A stretch of DNA of 64,000 nt, taken from NCBI GenBank assembly GCA_010093685.1, contig MU006217.1, positions 1,016,911 to 1,080,910 on the forward strand, in the 5' to 3' direction. Below, piece after piece: positions 46,904-59,401 of this stretch (positions within the stretch are counted from its first letter, which is position 1; every line of letters begins with the position of its first letter). The DNA is from Ophiobolus disseminans (lineage: Eukaryota; Ascomycota; Dothideomycetes; Pleosporales; Phaeosphaeriaceae). A program made the position numbers and the translations under genes. The notes below the pieces were generated by a model. The model searched no databases, had not been told where the DNA came from, and worked only from the letters and a program-made list of their open reading frames with translations.

Positions 46904-49900
46904 TTTGGTGCTATACCGATCGATCGCTGCAGGGCTGTAGAAGTACCGTTCAGAATTGTGGATGGGAGTTGGCAATGGAGGTTGAGGTTGAAAGCTGTAG
47001 TAGCGATGAATGATAACCTTGGAAGCGTTGGGCAGGCGAGTTTCAGGCTCGAGATAACCTTAATCGATAACACAGGCACGTGAGTCCTTGCTGCGCTTAT
47101 CCCATCAGAACAATCGTCTCATGTTTAACTGCGGGGGGTGCCACAATGATAACACATCCACGACAGAGGACATGTATAGTTATGAAGTTCAGAGGTAGTG
47201 TTACGTAGTTTTAGATGAGTTGCGAAAGCTGACAGAAGTACTCGAAAGTAGTGAGACGAATTGCGAAAGCGACTCGCGTCGTGCTCATGGTTGGGAGGGG
47301 CGAGATGTATTTTCCCATGCCGTAGATGTTAAAAGATCTACCACTGGCGACTTCCTTCTCGGATACCAGCTCTTGAGACATGTGTTGTGCCTGCCGTTTT
47401 AGAGCCTCGTCCAACTTAGCGTGTTCATCAACTACGTCCTTCTTCATATAGGTCGGCATGCATTGTTGCGCGCCTTCGACTCGTAAAACACATCTCTTCG
47501 CTTTGCACCCAACGTGCTCGGGGCATCCCTCGAGGCTCGCTTTTTCGCGTTCGACACCTTGCGTGCGACCGCATCCGATCGTTGCATCCAACCAAATCCT
47601 AGGGTGCCAAATGGCATGATCAAGGCTACGGGGGTGTTGTTTGGGCGGAGAGAAGATATTAGACGAAAGTAGAAAACTTGAATGCTGAGGTACAAAACAA
47701 GGAAACATGCAATTTGCGGTACCTTTCGAGACTAATGAATGAAAACGCACGACTATAAACAGGGCGGGTATATTCTCTAACGGTCTTCTTGTGTCACAAC
47801 CAGATTGTATTAAGTTTCAGGAGCAAGATGCCAACATATAACGTCCATGTTATGAGTAGGACCCAAGGTGTTGCAAGGTCGGCGCAAGCGAAATTGAGCG
47901 AAGACGAGCTTTCAACGCCCGCTAGCGGACGAGAAACATGTCGGCAGGGAATATACTGTACTGTGTCCGGCAAGGGTAGGTACAACGTGCAGCACGTGCG
48001 GAGATCTACTGCTGTGTTGAGGCGTAGTAGAACATGGGCCCTTCCGGTTAATCAGACCAGTGGATGGGAATATTCGCGACGATGTTTCAGAGACCACGCC
48101 TCGAATTGCAGCCGTGGACGATACCGCACGAGATCAACGAAGCCTAGATCGATCGGAGACGGGTGCTTGTTGAGATGCAGATGGAGCATGAAGAGCTGAC
48201 CGCTTTGGCTTGGGCCGCACACGATTACGCGTTCTCGGCGATGGAGAGGGGGAGGTTAAGGGTCGATTGGAGAGGAATAGATGGGACGAGACGAAAGTGA
48301 GGGGCGGGAGAACTAACAAATGACGGCGTCATATGTCCCGCATAAGTTGATGTAGTGTGTCCCTCCACAAGACGGGGTCCAGCCAACGATGGCTGGAGAC
48401 TGCACGAGCTGCGGCACGGCAAGAACAACGAGCACCTCAAACACAACTTGAACTACAATCGACTCGAAGCTACAGGCGCCAAGACGCGAATCTCGCACCA
48501 TATCTGCGCAGATTGGGTGAACGATATCGTGATTCGAGGGTGAGACCCGCCGACCCAATTAGATGCGAATGAAACGAGGTGGGTTGTGAACGGTCTCCAA
48601 CCTCATTCCATGAGGCTGGCACTGTACTCGCTTACCAAAAGCAGCCTCAGAGGTTTTGTCCGTGCCGTCTGTGTTCCCGAAAAGGCGGGAGTGACAAGCC
48701 ACCGGCGGCGTATTCAATGACGCTACTGGCAAAGGCGTTGCTTGAGATTGCATCTGCGATTCATGCGACGTTCGCGGGCAGCGCGAGTGCGAGCAAAGAT
48801 TGGAGCAATCAGCAATGCATGGCAGGAGATGGAATGACGGGCGAGTCCGGCAGTGTGGCCGATGCCCAAAGCGCAGTTGCATGGTGTAGGCGGAGCACGA
48901 GCACGAAATATTCCCTGGTGGAGGTGGTTGCAGCGCTCGTCTCGGAGTCCAGTAGGCTGAATGGGGAGGCGGTTGGAAGATCGCGATGCATGGGCGGAAA
49001 CAACACTCGAACGCCCAATTATTTTTGAATTCTTTAAGGCGTTGTACCTTGATTTCTAACCAGTCAAGCATCCACGATGCCCCTTAAAGACAAGGCGCTA
49101 GTCACGGACATCCGAAGTGCCGTTGTTCACATAGAGATGTGCACAGTGGGTAGACACAATGTCCAACGTGGGACCACCCCACGTTATTCAAGTGAGGTAG
49201 GTGACGAGTTTGCCACGGTAAGCGTCGAGTAAGACCAGCGATCCGAGCGGAGGTCTCAACGTTGCGCACGATGATGTGTGTTGTGGTCCCTGGGTGAGGA
49301 CCGGCTTTTTCTATGTTTAGAGGCTGGGAGCAGGGATACTGTCAACCCTCTAGCACCAACAATGGTCTGCAGGCTGGGGCAAGACACGCTGCGTCTGGCG
49401 TTGCGCAGAGGACACAGTGAACGTTTCTTTCCATGAGCACGGCGGCTGCAAACTACTCCCACTGCGTAGCCAGACCAGACACCCTCCAGACGCATTGCAT
49501 GCAGAGCACCCGGGATCCAAGAGCGGTCGTCCCATGTTGTTTCGGACCGCGCTAGACCTCCTAGGGCGACGTTTTATTGCATCCAGCAATCGGTAGATCG
49601 CTGCGTTTTGGCGAGGCGGCGAAAGCACATCACTCGGGACGGCGAACTCCTTGCGATCATTTTCGAGCACGGGCGCAGACCGCTCGTCTTCCTTCACTGC
49701 CGCCTGTAAACTCCTCCTCTTGACTACATCAACGCCGCCCTCCATCGTCTCACCCGAGACCGTCGCTCGTTGAAAGAGGTGCCACCCGCGCTTTGTGTTT
49801 ATAGTAAGTCGCTGCACCCTCTGACCTGTTCCCTCGGCATCGGAACAAACCAGCGGCGGACGGAGCAGCACATGCCAGTGAAGTGAATGTGAAGATGGGC

Positions 49901-50287
49901 TTGGTGGTGTGGAGGGTTAGCTGCGCCTGGGAGTGCCTGCTGCTTTGGTTTGCTTTGGGTTGAAACTGCGCAACACCAGCACTGTGCCAGCGTCAGCCAG
50001 CCAGCCTCTACAGCTCCACAGCATCCGTCTTGCCGCTCCCTCACATCATTCACTGCATTGCGCGACCAGACTAACATCAATTGCATCGTAGCTAACAGCT
50101 GCTCAGCCCCAGACAAACCGCCACACTCGCTCCTTCCGCAACGCTCTTCGAGACCGTCGCTCTTTCCTGCACCGCACTCGCCAACCCGACTGCCAGACCA
50201 CGTGCATGAGTGGCTCTCCCACACCACGATAGGCCATTTGGGCATCGAGCGCCCTCTGCTGGTGGCGATAGTCGAGGCAGGTGCATC
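46904..50287. other. Gene-poor interval
   Basis: 3.4 kb without a well-supported gene. Candidates looked at were 47211-47708 minus, 48559-49071 minus with its antisense 48579-49028, and 49350-49871 minus. None has clear family features. The last 400 bp, pyrimidine-rich with CAG repeats such as CCAGCCAGCC, are probably the promoter and leader of the gene at 50288. Confidence 0.5.
47211..47708 (-). CDS. Possible small hypothetical protein, weak
   Basis: From an ATG at 47708 a frame of 165 codons runs to TAA at 47211. It has four cysteines close together (GCPEHVGCKAKRCVLRVEGAQQC, quoted here only as the spacing C-x5-C-x4-C-x9-C) and a Lys/Glu helix after them. There is no splice site, no family resemblance and no obvious promoter. 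I list it only because it is the best frame in a 3.4-kb gap. Confidence 0.2.
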   Translation of the reverse strand: MFPCFVPQHSSFLLSSNIFSPPKQHPRSLDHAIWHPRIWLDATIGCGRTQGVEREKASLEGCPEHVGCKAKRCVLRVEGAQQCMPTYMKKDVVDEHAKLDEALKRQAQHMSQELVSEKEVASGRSFNIYGMGKYISPLPTMSTTRVAFAIRLTTFEYFCQLSQLI

Positions 50288-53117
50288 ATGGGCAAGCCAG
50301 GGCTGGGCCTTTTCACGAACCGGCGGAAGTCGTCGAGCAATGTCCTCGACGAGGTGACAGCGGATACGGCGCCAAGCCCTGATGGGTACGCCTCGGCCAA
50401 CGCTGACTCGGGCGGTTTTCGTCTCATGTCGCGGAACGAGGTGGAAAAGGCCAACGAGCGCCGCAAGACAGTCGAGAAGTCGACCTCCAAGTTCCCTCGC
50501 TTCAGCGGCTTCGGTGCCACTGGCAACAAAGGCCGAGTTCAGTCATTTGAGGAAGATTCACCAGGGTCCTCAAAGCGGTAAGTACTGTGGTCCGAGCAAT
50601 AGCGCCGGCCCAACTAAATCTTAAATTAGGGACAGCAAGTCTAGCAGTGGGACCCAATTCTCCTCCTCGCGCCCGTACAATAACGGCCAGCATGGTTCGA
50701 CGTCTACACTGCCATCCTCCACGGACACCAGCTCCGACGACAACCTCTTCGCCAGTGCTCCCCGTCCCAACACAAACCAGCACAGCAACACTCCCAGCTC
50801 GTCATTATCCATGAACGGCTTCAGGAAACAGCTACCCTCGCTGCCCAAACCAGGCTCTGGCGTGTCCTACAGGAATTCGGAAAGGAACACAAGAGACCGG
50901 TCCATGACGGCGTCGAGCTACGCAAGCACCGCCATTCCACCCAAGCTGGAAGCCGACTTGAACTTTGGGAATTCCACCTTTGAAAATATGTTCAGTGACA
51001 TAAGCCGCAAAGAGTCTCCTGAATTGTCGAGAGAGGCTGCTGGCCGGTCGCTGCTTTCGGAAAAGCGCACATTCCAGGCGGAGCCCCTCAGGATCCACCC
51101 GAAGCTTGACGTCGAACCCCCTTTAAAGAGCTGGGAGAGCCGCGGTTCGGCCGAAAACCTGATGTCGTCTCCACGCTCCGACAACGACTCGCCGCCGCCG
51201 CCGCCTCCCCCACACAAGTATTCACAGTATGCACCCGTAGCTTCCGAAAGTCCGACCCTCCCGTCGGCGGCCACCTTCCCCGACCCGGACGCCCGCATGG
51301 TGCGCAAGACTTTCGTGGACAGGAACTCCTACCGTGATAGCTCTCCGGAGCAAGACCCAACTTCCATCCCATCCTCGTCCGCCACTTCTCTACAAACTCC
51401 AGCATCATCGCGTTCATCAAATCACACATCCAACACAACACCGAAAGCTTCGTTGGCATACACAGCCCCGCCCTACGCCGACAACGATGACGAAAACATG
51501 TTTGCGGCACCAAAGGTTGAGCCAAAGCCCCAAACGACACCTGTGCGACGGGCGCCAGCTCCAACTGTGGTAGAATATACGCCGGGCGGATCATCATCGA
51601 GTGCTCCTCGAGGAGTCAATGGGCGTGTATTGACGCAGACCGAGTATCTTGCGATGCAGAAGCGTGCCCATTCCCAGCCCCCACCTGAAGACGACTCGGA
51701 TGACGAGGATTACGACGACGAAGAAGAGGCTATCAGGAAGCGGGAAGAGGAGGAGATCATGAGGCGTAAGCAACAGCAGATGCACTTCGCGCGCGAAGCT
51801 ATGCGTCGCACCACAACAGCACCTGCGGGCTCAGGTCAAACCGAGAATGGGGCGGACGGCTTTGGCATGGGATTTCCCTCCGAAACATCGATCAAGGCAG
51901 ACGAATGGGAAGACGAGGATGTGCCTCTCGGTATTCTCGCACAGCACGGCTTCCCAAGTCAAACGCGCAACCGAATGCCGAGCATGCCAGCCAACGCAAT
52001 CCCTTCGTACATTCCAGACCGCCCAGCTTCTGCGGGCCCCATGGCCAGCGGTCCAAGGACTGGTCCACTCCCTGCATTCGCAAGGAACTTACCCGCGGAT
52101 CCACATTCCTCTTTCATCGGCGGTGGTTTGGTCCAGTCTTCGACCCGCGAGTCCATGGGCTTCAACGGTTACGGCCGCGGCCCTGCCTCCGTCGCTGGAG
52201 ATTCAATCGCTGGAGGTATGGGGACTTACTCGCCTATGATGTATCAAGAAGCCGGCATGTCTCAGCCGTCGCTCGTGGACCAGATCCAGATGCGCGACAT
52301 GGCGAAGCCCAAATACATGGGAGGTGCTTCTTCCGCCAAGAAACCACAAGGAGGGCCGTTTACTGGTATGCTAGGTCAGCAGATGAACGGAAGTGGCCAG
52401 TCGCAACAGTCGACACGGATGCCAATGATGAATGGTATGAATCCTATGATGAACCCTATGATGGGTGGACAAATGCCAATGATGGGTATGGGTATGAACC
52501 AAATGGGATACCCTATGCCGCAAGGGAACGACATGATGGCGATGCAGCAAATGCAGCAGATGCAACAGATGATCGCAATGCAGCAGATGCAGCTGATGGC
52601 CATGCAACAGCCGCAATCGCAGGACCCTCGAATGTCGATGGCGATGCCGAACAACGGCTATGGCGGCAACATGATGGGTAACGGAAGCTTTTTGAACGTT
52701 CCGGGTGCCATGCCCAACGGAATGGGCAACATGCAGAACCGCCCCATGTCATTCATGTCTACCAACGGCCAGCAGCAGCAACCACCCATGTCCAACTACT
52801 TGGGCCCTGGACCTGGATATACACCCTCCATCGCCCCATCTGAGCGCTCCAACATTGGCATGTCAGCCCGATACCGCCCCGTAGCGAACAACTCGGACGC
52901 GCATTCGACCGGCACCTCCATGACACTACAAGCCTCGGGCGGCGCGCCCCAGACCCAAGCCGTCCCCATCAAAGGCACCATCAAGAAAATCCCACAAGCC
53001 CCAGCAGAAGAAGACGAAGACTGGAGCCGCATGGCCGCGCGAAAGAACCGCGCCAACGCACGAAACAAGCCACCTAATAATGGCCTGGAGGAACTCACAA
53101 AAGGCCTCAACATTTAA
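50288..53117 (+). CDS. Low-complexity fungal protein with Met/Gln-rich region
   Basis: Two exons (50288-50577, 50630-53117; 52-bp intron) encode 925 aa. The N-terminus MGKPGLGLFTNRRKSSSNVL and the segment GFRLMSRNEVEKANERR look conserved. The middle is Ser/Pro-rich, with a run of seven prolines and an acidic-to-basic coiled segment (DDSDDEDYDDEEEAIRKREEEE). A motif WEDEDVPLGILAQHGFP stands out as a likely short interaction motif. Residues about 700-780 are extremely Met/Gln/Asn/Gly-rich (MNPMMNPMMGGQMPMMGMG and related). The C-terminus carries VPIKGTIKKIPQAP and a basic helix ending GLEELTKGLNI. I do not recognise a catalytic domain. It could be a cortical, signalling or RNA-granule scaffold (inference only). 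Confidence 0.8.
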
Positions 53118-53694
53118 ATCTTCCTTCTCATAATACCCCGCATACACACATTTCCTCTTTGGTGCAAAACGAAACACCAGCACAAAAGAACGAAGCAAAA
53201 GATCTGAAAGCAAGCAACGTACGACCTGAGATTTATCACAGCTTTCTTTTTTTGCATTTACATGGGCGGCGTTGTTAACTTTTTTGGTGTGCGGTTTGTG
53301 CTTTTTCCAATTTGCATGGGCTAAAAGATGCGTTTGGCGACTACCCCCGTTGCTGGCTGTCGTTTTTTTGTATCAAGCTTTTGCCATAATCTGAGGGCAT
53401 TTGTTGGGGGATAGGTATTTTGGGGGAACATGCATAGTTGTTGGGGGGAACTGGGATGGAATATGTTGGGGTTATTGGAGTGGATAGAATTGGATATTCT
53501 TGTAATTATAATGGTCATACACTCTTCTGCTCGGTCTTTGGTTTTGTCTGCCGGTATAATAGTGCAGTTACTGACAACTTGTGTGGAATGTGATGCGCGA
53601 TGTGGATGTATGGACAAGTTCATGGAGCTTGGTTGGTGCTCGAATCTATAGCCATATCTACCTATTGTGGGACGCCAAACGCCTTCGTCTCGAA
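53118..53694. other. Convergent intergenic interval
   Basis: 577 bp between two 3' ends. T-rich tracts (for example TTTCTTTTTTTGC near 53245) fit 3'UTR and polyadenylation sequence. No gene. Confidence 0.5.
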
Positions 53695-54737
53695 TCATCG
53701 CTCGATCTTGCCGCCGCCATCGAGCAGTTCTCTCGCTGCAATGAGCTCTGCTTGATCGTACCCTGTCCAGCCAGTCTTACCAGAGCTAGCATTCCTGACA
53801 ATCTCCCCGAGTTTGCTCGTCGCAATCTCTTCCAACTTCTTCACTGTCGCAATCTTGGGGATTGGTACCTCGTCATCGTCTTGGTTGTTGCCGCGCTTGT
53901 TAGACGCTGAGGCTGAATCGGATAACACAGAGATAAGCTTCGATGTGATGAGCTTGAGGCCGTAGTAGCCACGGAGGTATGAGTCGTTGAGTTCGATCGA
54001 GCGGCAGAAGTGCTTTAGTGAGAGAGCCAGGGCTGGGAGGCTGGGCGGGCTGTTGGAGGCGGTGGAGAGGTAGTGCAGCGTCGCAATGTGTGCATGTGCC
54101 TGTCATCAGATTAGCTTTTCGTCGGGCGGAACATTATCGTTTGGAAACTCACACTCCACGCATTTGGCATGACCAGCAGCACCTCCTCAGCGCAATATAT
54201 CGCCTGTCCCCAAGCGCCCTGACTCGCATACAGCTCGCTCGCCTCCGCCCACGCCTCCACATCTGTCGGGCTGTTCTGGAGTAGCACTGTGACTGCTGTG
54301 ATGGCATCCTGTGTCCTTCCCAGCGCCTTGAGCACCGCAACCCTCCTCTTCCTCACGCTCATATTCGTCGGATCTTCCCGGAGTATCTTCTCGTACCCGT
54401 CAAACACCCTCTCTAGATCGGCATTAGATTGCGCAATCGATTCATTGTAGATGCCTCTCAGTGTGATGATGCGCTCGTTCTGGTCGCCGAAGCGCGCTTC
54501 CATTCGCTCGAGGATCTGGCGCGCGGATGTCTCGTCACCTGTTCGCAACGATGAGTAGAAGAGATTCTCGTGGATAGTCCATGACTCGGGGGTCTCGCGA
54601 GAGAATAGAAGGGAGAGGGGCCACGGTAGTGAGGATGTGGGTGGGTGTGAGAGTATGAGCGGCGCCTTTAGGGAGAGCTTGCGGGCTGTGTCGGGCGAGA
54701 TGTGGCTCGGCGGTGAGAGGAGGTTGACTTGTGACAT
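53695..54737 (-). CDS. emc2: ER membrane protein complex subunit 2 (EMC2/Oca3-like TPR protein)
   Basis: Two exons in coding order: 54737-54153 and 54099-53695 (53-bp intron), 329 aa. The start MSQVNLLSPPSHISPDTARKLS was preferred over the longer frame because EMC2 proteins start just before this SPPxHxSP segment. TPR helices are seen in ENLFYSSLRTGDETSARQILERM, DPTNMSVRKRRVAVLKALGR, SPTDVEAWAEASELYASQGAWGQAIYCAEEVLL and, after the splice, HIATLHYLSTASNSP. The spliced segment PNAWS-AHAHIATLHY is typical of the family. EMC2 is the cytosolic scaffold of the EMC insertase for tail-anchored and multipass membrane proteins. It is divergent from the AP-3 delta gene. Confidence 0.92.
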
Positions 54738-55112
54738 AAAGGCGACTTCTCTATTATTTAGGGTATGGAGAGAGTAGGTCGGGAACCAATTGCGATGTGA
54801 GGGTATGCACGTTGTGGAGTCGCGACGTTGGGGATGTTGGAGCTTAGCTTTGACCAGCCTCAATCGTCGGCGAAACTAGACCTCCGACGGGCGGCGATGC
54901 TCGTCAGTAGGCTTTCCACTACAGACGAAGGTCCGCTATCTACTTGCTGTTCCACCTTGTACCCTCTCTCACAGCCCTCGTCAATACCTTGTTATATGCC
55001 GACAGACGCCCAATGATGCCTGCTGGCCCACGTGCACGCCGCCGTACGACCCCTCCTCGTGCTCTCGCATACTTAGACACACGACCGCAGGACACTACCT
55101 GAAGTCGTCAAC
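54738..55112. promoter_or_regulatory. Bidirectional promoter region (EMC2 / AP-3 delta)
   Basis: 375 bp between two divergent start codons. No TATA box or repeat seen. Confidence 0.5.
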
Positions 55113-58100
55113 ATGTGAGATATACCCCATCTACATCCACAAAATATGGACACTAACCTCACAACAGGTTCGAGAAATCCTTGTACGACCTCATTCGAGG
55201 CCTGCGCAACCACAAGGGCTCCGAGAGGGAGTACATCGCTGAGAGCATAAAAGAATGTCGCAAAGAGATACGGTCCAATGACATGGACCTCAAGGCCACG
55301 GCCCTCATGAAGCTCACATACCTTGAGATGTTCGGTCACGACATGTCATGGGCCAGCTTCAACGTGCTCGAGGTCATGTCGAGCTCCAAGTTCAAGCAGA
55401 AGCGCACAGGATATCTGGCTGCAGTGCAGAGCTTTCGAAGAGACACGGAAGTCTTGGTACTGGCGGAGAACCAGCTCAAGAAGGACGTCATGAGCCCAAC
55501 CCCGCCGTATATTGCCTTACCACTGGGGGCCATACCGCACGTCGTTAATCCTAGCATGGCGAATTCTGTTCTTTCCGACCTCATACCGCGCTTGACCCAT
55601 TCGCACGCCATGATCCGAAAGAAGACAGTTGTCACACTCTACAGACTTGCCCTTGTATACCCAGAAACACTGCGACCAGCGTGGCCCAAGATCAAGGAGC
55701 GTTTGCTTGATGAGAGTGAAGATCCGAGCGTGACTGCAGCTATTGTGAACGTCGTGTGCGAGTTGGGATGGAGGCGACCACAAGACTTTCTACCGCTTGC
55801 GCCGCGATTATTTGACCTTCTAGTCAGCGGCGACAACAACTGGATGGCTATCAAGTTGATCAAGCTGGTATGTACTGGGACGACGGACGGCACTGAACAT
55901 TTGCTGATAGATCAAGTTCGCAACTTTGACGCCTCTCGAGCCTCGACTGATCAAGAAGCTACTCCCACCGCTCACGAAGATAATACGAGAGACATCCGCC
56001 ATGTCCCTACTATACGAGTGCATCAACGGCATAATACAAGGCGGCATCTTGGAGGCTGTCGAAGGCACCTCGGAGGGCGATGATGTCGCGAAGCTTTGCG
56101 TTGGCAAACTGCGAGGCATGATGGTAATAGAGGGTGACTCCAACTGTAAGCTAACGTTTATCCCAATTAAACATTTTTGAGTCTCATCAGATTGCAGTAA
56201 AATACGTGGCGTTGCTCGCTTTCGAAAAGATTGTCCGCCTCCATCCGAAACTCGTGTCACAACAACAGGACGTAATACTCGAGTGCATTGACGATCCAGA
56301 TGTTTCGATACGAATGCGGGCCCTCGATCTCGTTGTGGGCATGGTGAACGCCGACAATCTCACAGCTATCGTTGGACGCCTCATGCGACAGCTACGAAAC
56401 GCACCGATTGCCTCCCCAACGCATGAATCTAGCAATGAGCGAGTGAGGATGACAGAGATAGTGCCTTATGCAGACGATGATTCGGACGCAGAGGAGCACC
56501 TACCACGGCATGAGCATCAATCGGATCAGCCGCCCTCGTTACCAGACGACTACCGCATTAGTGTAATCAAGCGAATTCTCGAAATGTGCTCCAGCGATAC
56601 GTATGGCAACATCTCCGACTTCGACTGGTACATCGATGTACTTGTCCAACTTGTCCGCGTTTCACCTTCTACCAGGCACACATCAGCTTCTGAAGAAAAG
56701 GGAGACACTGAAAGATCGGATGACGTAGGTGGGGGTATTGGGCGTGAGCTGCAAAACGTTGCTATTCGAGTAAAGAGCGTCCGATCAGAAGCTGTAGACG
56801 CTGCCCAATCACTTGTCCTTGTCGACCGACGAGAGCAAATGTTCCCCACCTCCGGCAACGGTGGACAAGGTGTGCTCGAATATGCTGGCTGGCTCGTTGG
56901 AGAGTACGCGAACTACTTGTCTAGGCCAGAACCCGTCATGACTTCCCTGCTACACTCAAATTCCCTGCAACTTCCCTCGAAAACATTGGCCGTCTACCTC
57001 CAAGCAGTACCGAAAGTGTTTTCTAGTATGGCTGGAAACGACCAGGTATCGTGGACGCCGGAACGCAAAACACTCATGTCCCTCCTCATGGCTCGAATCA
57101 TACACTTCCTAGAGCCGCTCTCTACACATCCTAGCCTCGAAGTACAGGAACGCGCAGTGGAATACCTTGAACTCATGCGGCTAGCCGCAGAAGCCGCGTC
57201 TGGCACTGCACCTGGAACTAATAACGGAGACTTCACTGACCCCCCTCTACTACTAACACAAGCAATACCTGCCCTGTTCTCGGGCGCTGAGCTAAACCCT
57301 GTTGCACCTGGTGCGCAACGCAAAGTACCTGTACCAGATGACCTCGACCTAGACACCCCTATAAACCCTAACTTGCAGCATCTACTCTCTCACGCTGAAA
57401 CGGAAGGCTTTGAGACAGATGAGGACGATGTATACGCGTCGTATAGCGAGCCAATGGCCTCTCACACAGAAACACCTACCATCGTCGCGCCAGCTGCAGA
57501 GCGACTCGATGCCCCACACAGGGAACCAGCAAGCTACCAGAACGCGGTAGAAGAAGAGTACCTCGACCCTGATATCATCTCCCGAAGGAAGGCAGATAGG
57601 AGAGAGCGATACAAGGATGACCCGTTCTACATCGAAACCGAAGGCGATAGAAGCGGAGCGGTCACACCTCTCAGTCGAATAGTACGCGACGGCAATCGAG
57701 AAAACAATGACCTGGACATCGATTCAATACCCATCATGGATCTCAACCTCGAGCGGGCATCTTCATCCGACCATGTACCTCGTGCACGCAGTCCGCGTAG
57801 GCCCACTCGGAAGGTCGAAATCATGGGTGACGAGAACCTTGGACCTGCCGCGGATAACTCGTCGAGAGAAGACATTGTTCAGCCGCGTCCAACACGAGTG
57901 AAGAAATCTTTACTCGAAGTTGATAGTTCGGGTCTTGGCTCGCTCAGTCTGGTCGATGACGATGGCAGTTCGAATCGCAAACTCACGCAGCTCGACATGG
58001 AAAGGAAACAGCAGGAAGAAGCAGACATGAATAAGGCGTTACAAGAGGTGGAGCGCCTGAGATTGGAGATGCAACGAGCGAGTGAGAGACTGCATGTCAA

Positions 58101-58356
58101 GGAAGAAGTTGCAGTCAAGAAGAAGAAGAGGAAGGTTCGAAAAGTGGATGTCGAAGGGGACGAACCTGCGTCTACGCCGCCGGTCGAAGCAGTAGGCGAA
58201 GAGGCGGATGCGGCACCAGTGAAGAAGAAGAAAAAGAAGAAGGTCAAACCTGAGGGTGACATTGAGGCAGGCGAGGAAGCGGACGGCACAGTCAAAAAGA
58301 AGAAAAAGAAGAAAAGGACTGTCATTCTCGACGATGGAGAAGGCACTGCTGAGTAG
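55113..58356 (+). CDS. AP-3 adaptor complex subunit delta
   Basis: Four exons: 55113-55114, 55168-55867, 55917-56145, 56198-58356, giving 1029 aa. Exon 1 supplies only the A and T of the start codon. The genome reads ATGTGAGAT, with GTGAGAT as donor, and the G comes from exon 2, giving MFEKSLYDLIRGLRNHKG, the canonical fungal start. The adaptin trunk is clear: LKATALMKLTYLEMFGHDMSWASFNVLEVMSS, RKKTVVTLYRLALVYPETLRPAWPK, NWMAIKLIKLFATLTPLEP and AMSLLYECINGII. Intron 2 has two in-phase acceptors six bases apart (55910, 55916); the second fits the family better. The hinge is acidic, and the end holds Lys-rich blocks (KKKKKKVKPEG) separated by acidic linkers. AP-3 carries cargo from endosome/Golgi to the vacuole. 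Confidence 0.93.
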
Positions 58357-58637
58357 TTAACACAGCAGAGCGTGTTGACGAATGGAAGATCGAACTGCAT
58401 TGCATTGGTATCGAGCCAGATATCACTGCACAAACGCTCCTGCTGCAATGCTCCCCTTGTGAACGCCGTGCCCTATGGAATCCAATACGAAGAATATAAT
58501 ATACCCGTGCTTCCCCTGTTCTGTGTATGATGTCCTGACTCTCACTTAAGACCGTAGGTATTGTCTTTCGACCAGGTCGTGTCGCCGCTAGCGTAAAGTA
58601 ATGGGACAGAAGATCGGCGGTCGGAATAAGAGGTTGC
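58357..58637. other. Convergent intergenic interval
   Basis: 281 bp between AP-3 delta and the Ysy6-like gene. No feature seen. Confidence 0.5.
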
Positions 58638-59024
58638 TTAGAAGAACATCTTGAGGAGCTCGAAGATGAGGCCGCCGATCAGTACGAAGCCGAGGAGGAC
58701 TGTAGCGGAAGTTAGCCTCCTATTCGAGAATTTGTACCCAATTCTTCTCTCGTAGGCGAGAATGCGCGTACGTTCGTCGCCACGCGCAGACTACATGAAT
58801 AGGGCGAACGTACTGATCCATATCTTGGAAATGGGCGACTTCTGCGGCTCGCGCTTCTTAACAGGCTGCTCAGGCCGACCCATCTTCTTCTCCTGCGCCT
58901 TGGCGAAGCGCATATTGGCCTGTCGTTGTTGGGGAGTTTGCGCCTACATCTATCAGTCAACATCCTCAAGTACATGCAGCTGGACCCTGCATCTAAGGAG
59001 TCGCGAGGGTGAGATGCGTACCAT
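58638..59024 (-). CDS. Stress-associated ER protein (Ysy6/SERP1/RAMP4-like)
   Basis: Three exons in coding order: 59024-59022 (just ATG), 58943-58814, 58699-58638, giving 64 aa, the right size for this family. The sequence reads MAQTPQQRQANMRFAKAQEKK, then a basic stretch, SPISKIW, and a single C-terminal hydrophobic helix (LLGFVLIGGLIFELLKMFF) that is tail-anchored in the ER. The family associates with the Sec61 translocon and stabilises nascent membrane proteins under stress. The first coding exon is one codon, and introns are 78 and 114 bp, so ORF-based callers will miss it. Alternative splice choices do not give this conserved N-terminus. Confidence 0.9.
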
Positions 59025-59401
59025 TGTCGAAGTGTTTGAACGTGGGGAGATTATAAGATTCGATTGATAGTGGTGGTGAGAATTGAAAGGCGAAGTAAAC
59101 GGCGGGAAGACTGGATTGGAGTGAGCGTACGAATGGGAAGGAGGATAGAGTGATGCAAGGTGTTCGCTTTGGAAATATCGTGCACGGGCCAGGAGCGCTA
59201 GTGGGATGCGGAGATGGAGCTCGGAGGTTTGCTGTCTTCGGCGATGGGGCAAGTCGCGATAACCTTTATATCACCTCGATACCGCCCAATTGACACGTCG
59301 CATACACTTCTTGGGTCGGAAACCGTCCTCGCAATTCCAAGGAATACCTGGCCACAGAATATCGAGGAATTGAACGGAAAGCTGGTGCCTGGATCCACGC
59401 G
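59025..59401. promoter_or_regulatory. Bidirectional promoter region (Ysy6-like / Ina17-like)
   Basis: 377 bp between two divergent start codons. Nothing else recognised. Confidence 0.5.

Noticed and set aside
48559..49071. Overlapping 170-codon minus and 149-codon plus ORFs
   Set aside because: They are mutually antisense, neither shows domains or splice signals, and both look like chance open frames in GC-rich DNA.
49350..49871. 173-codon minus ORF upstream of the 50288 gene
   Set aside because: No ATG at its beginning, and it covers the likely promoter/leader of the plus-strand gene.
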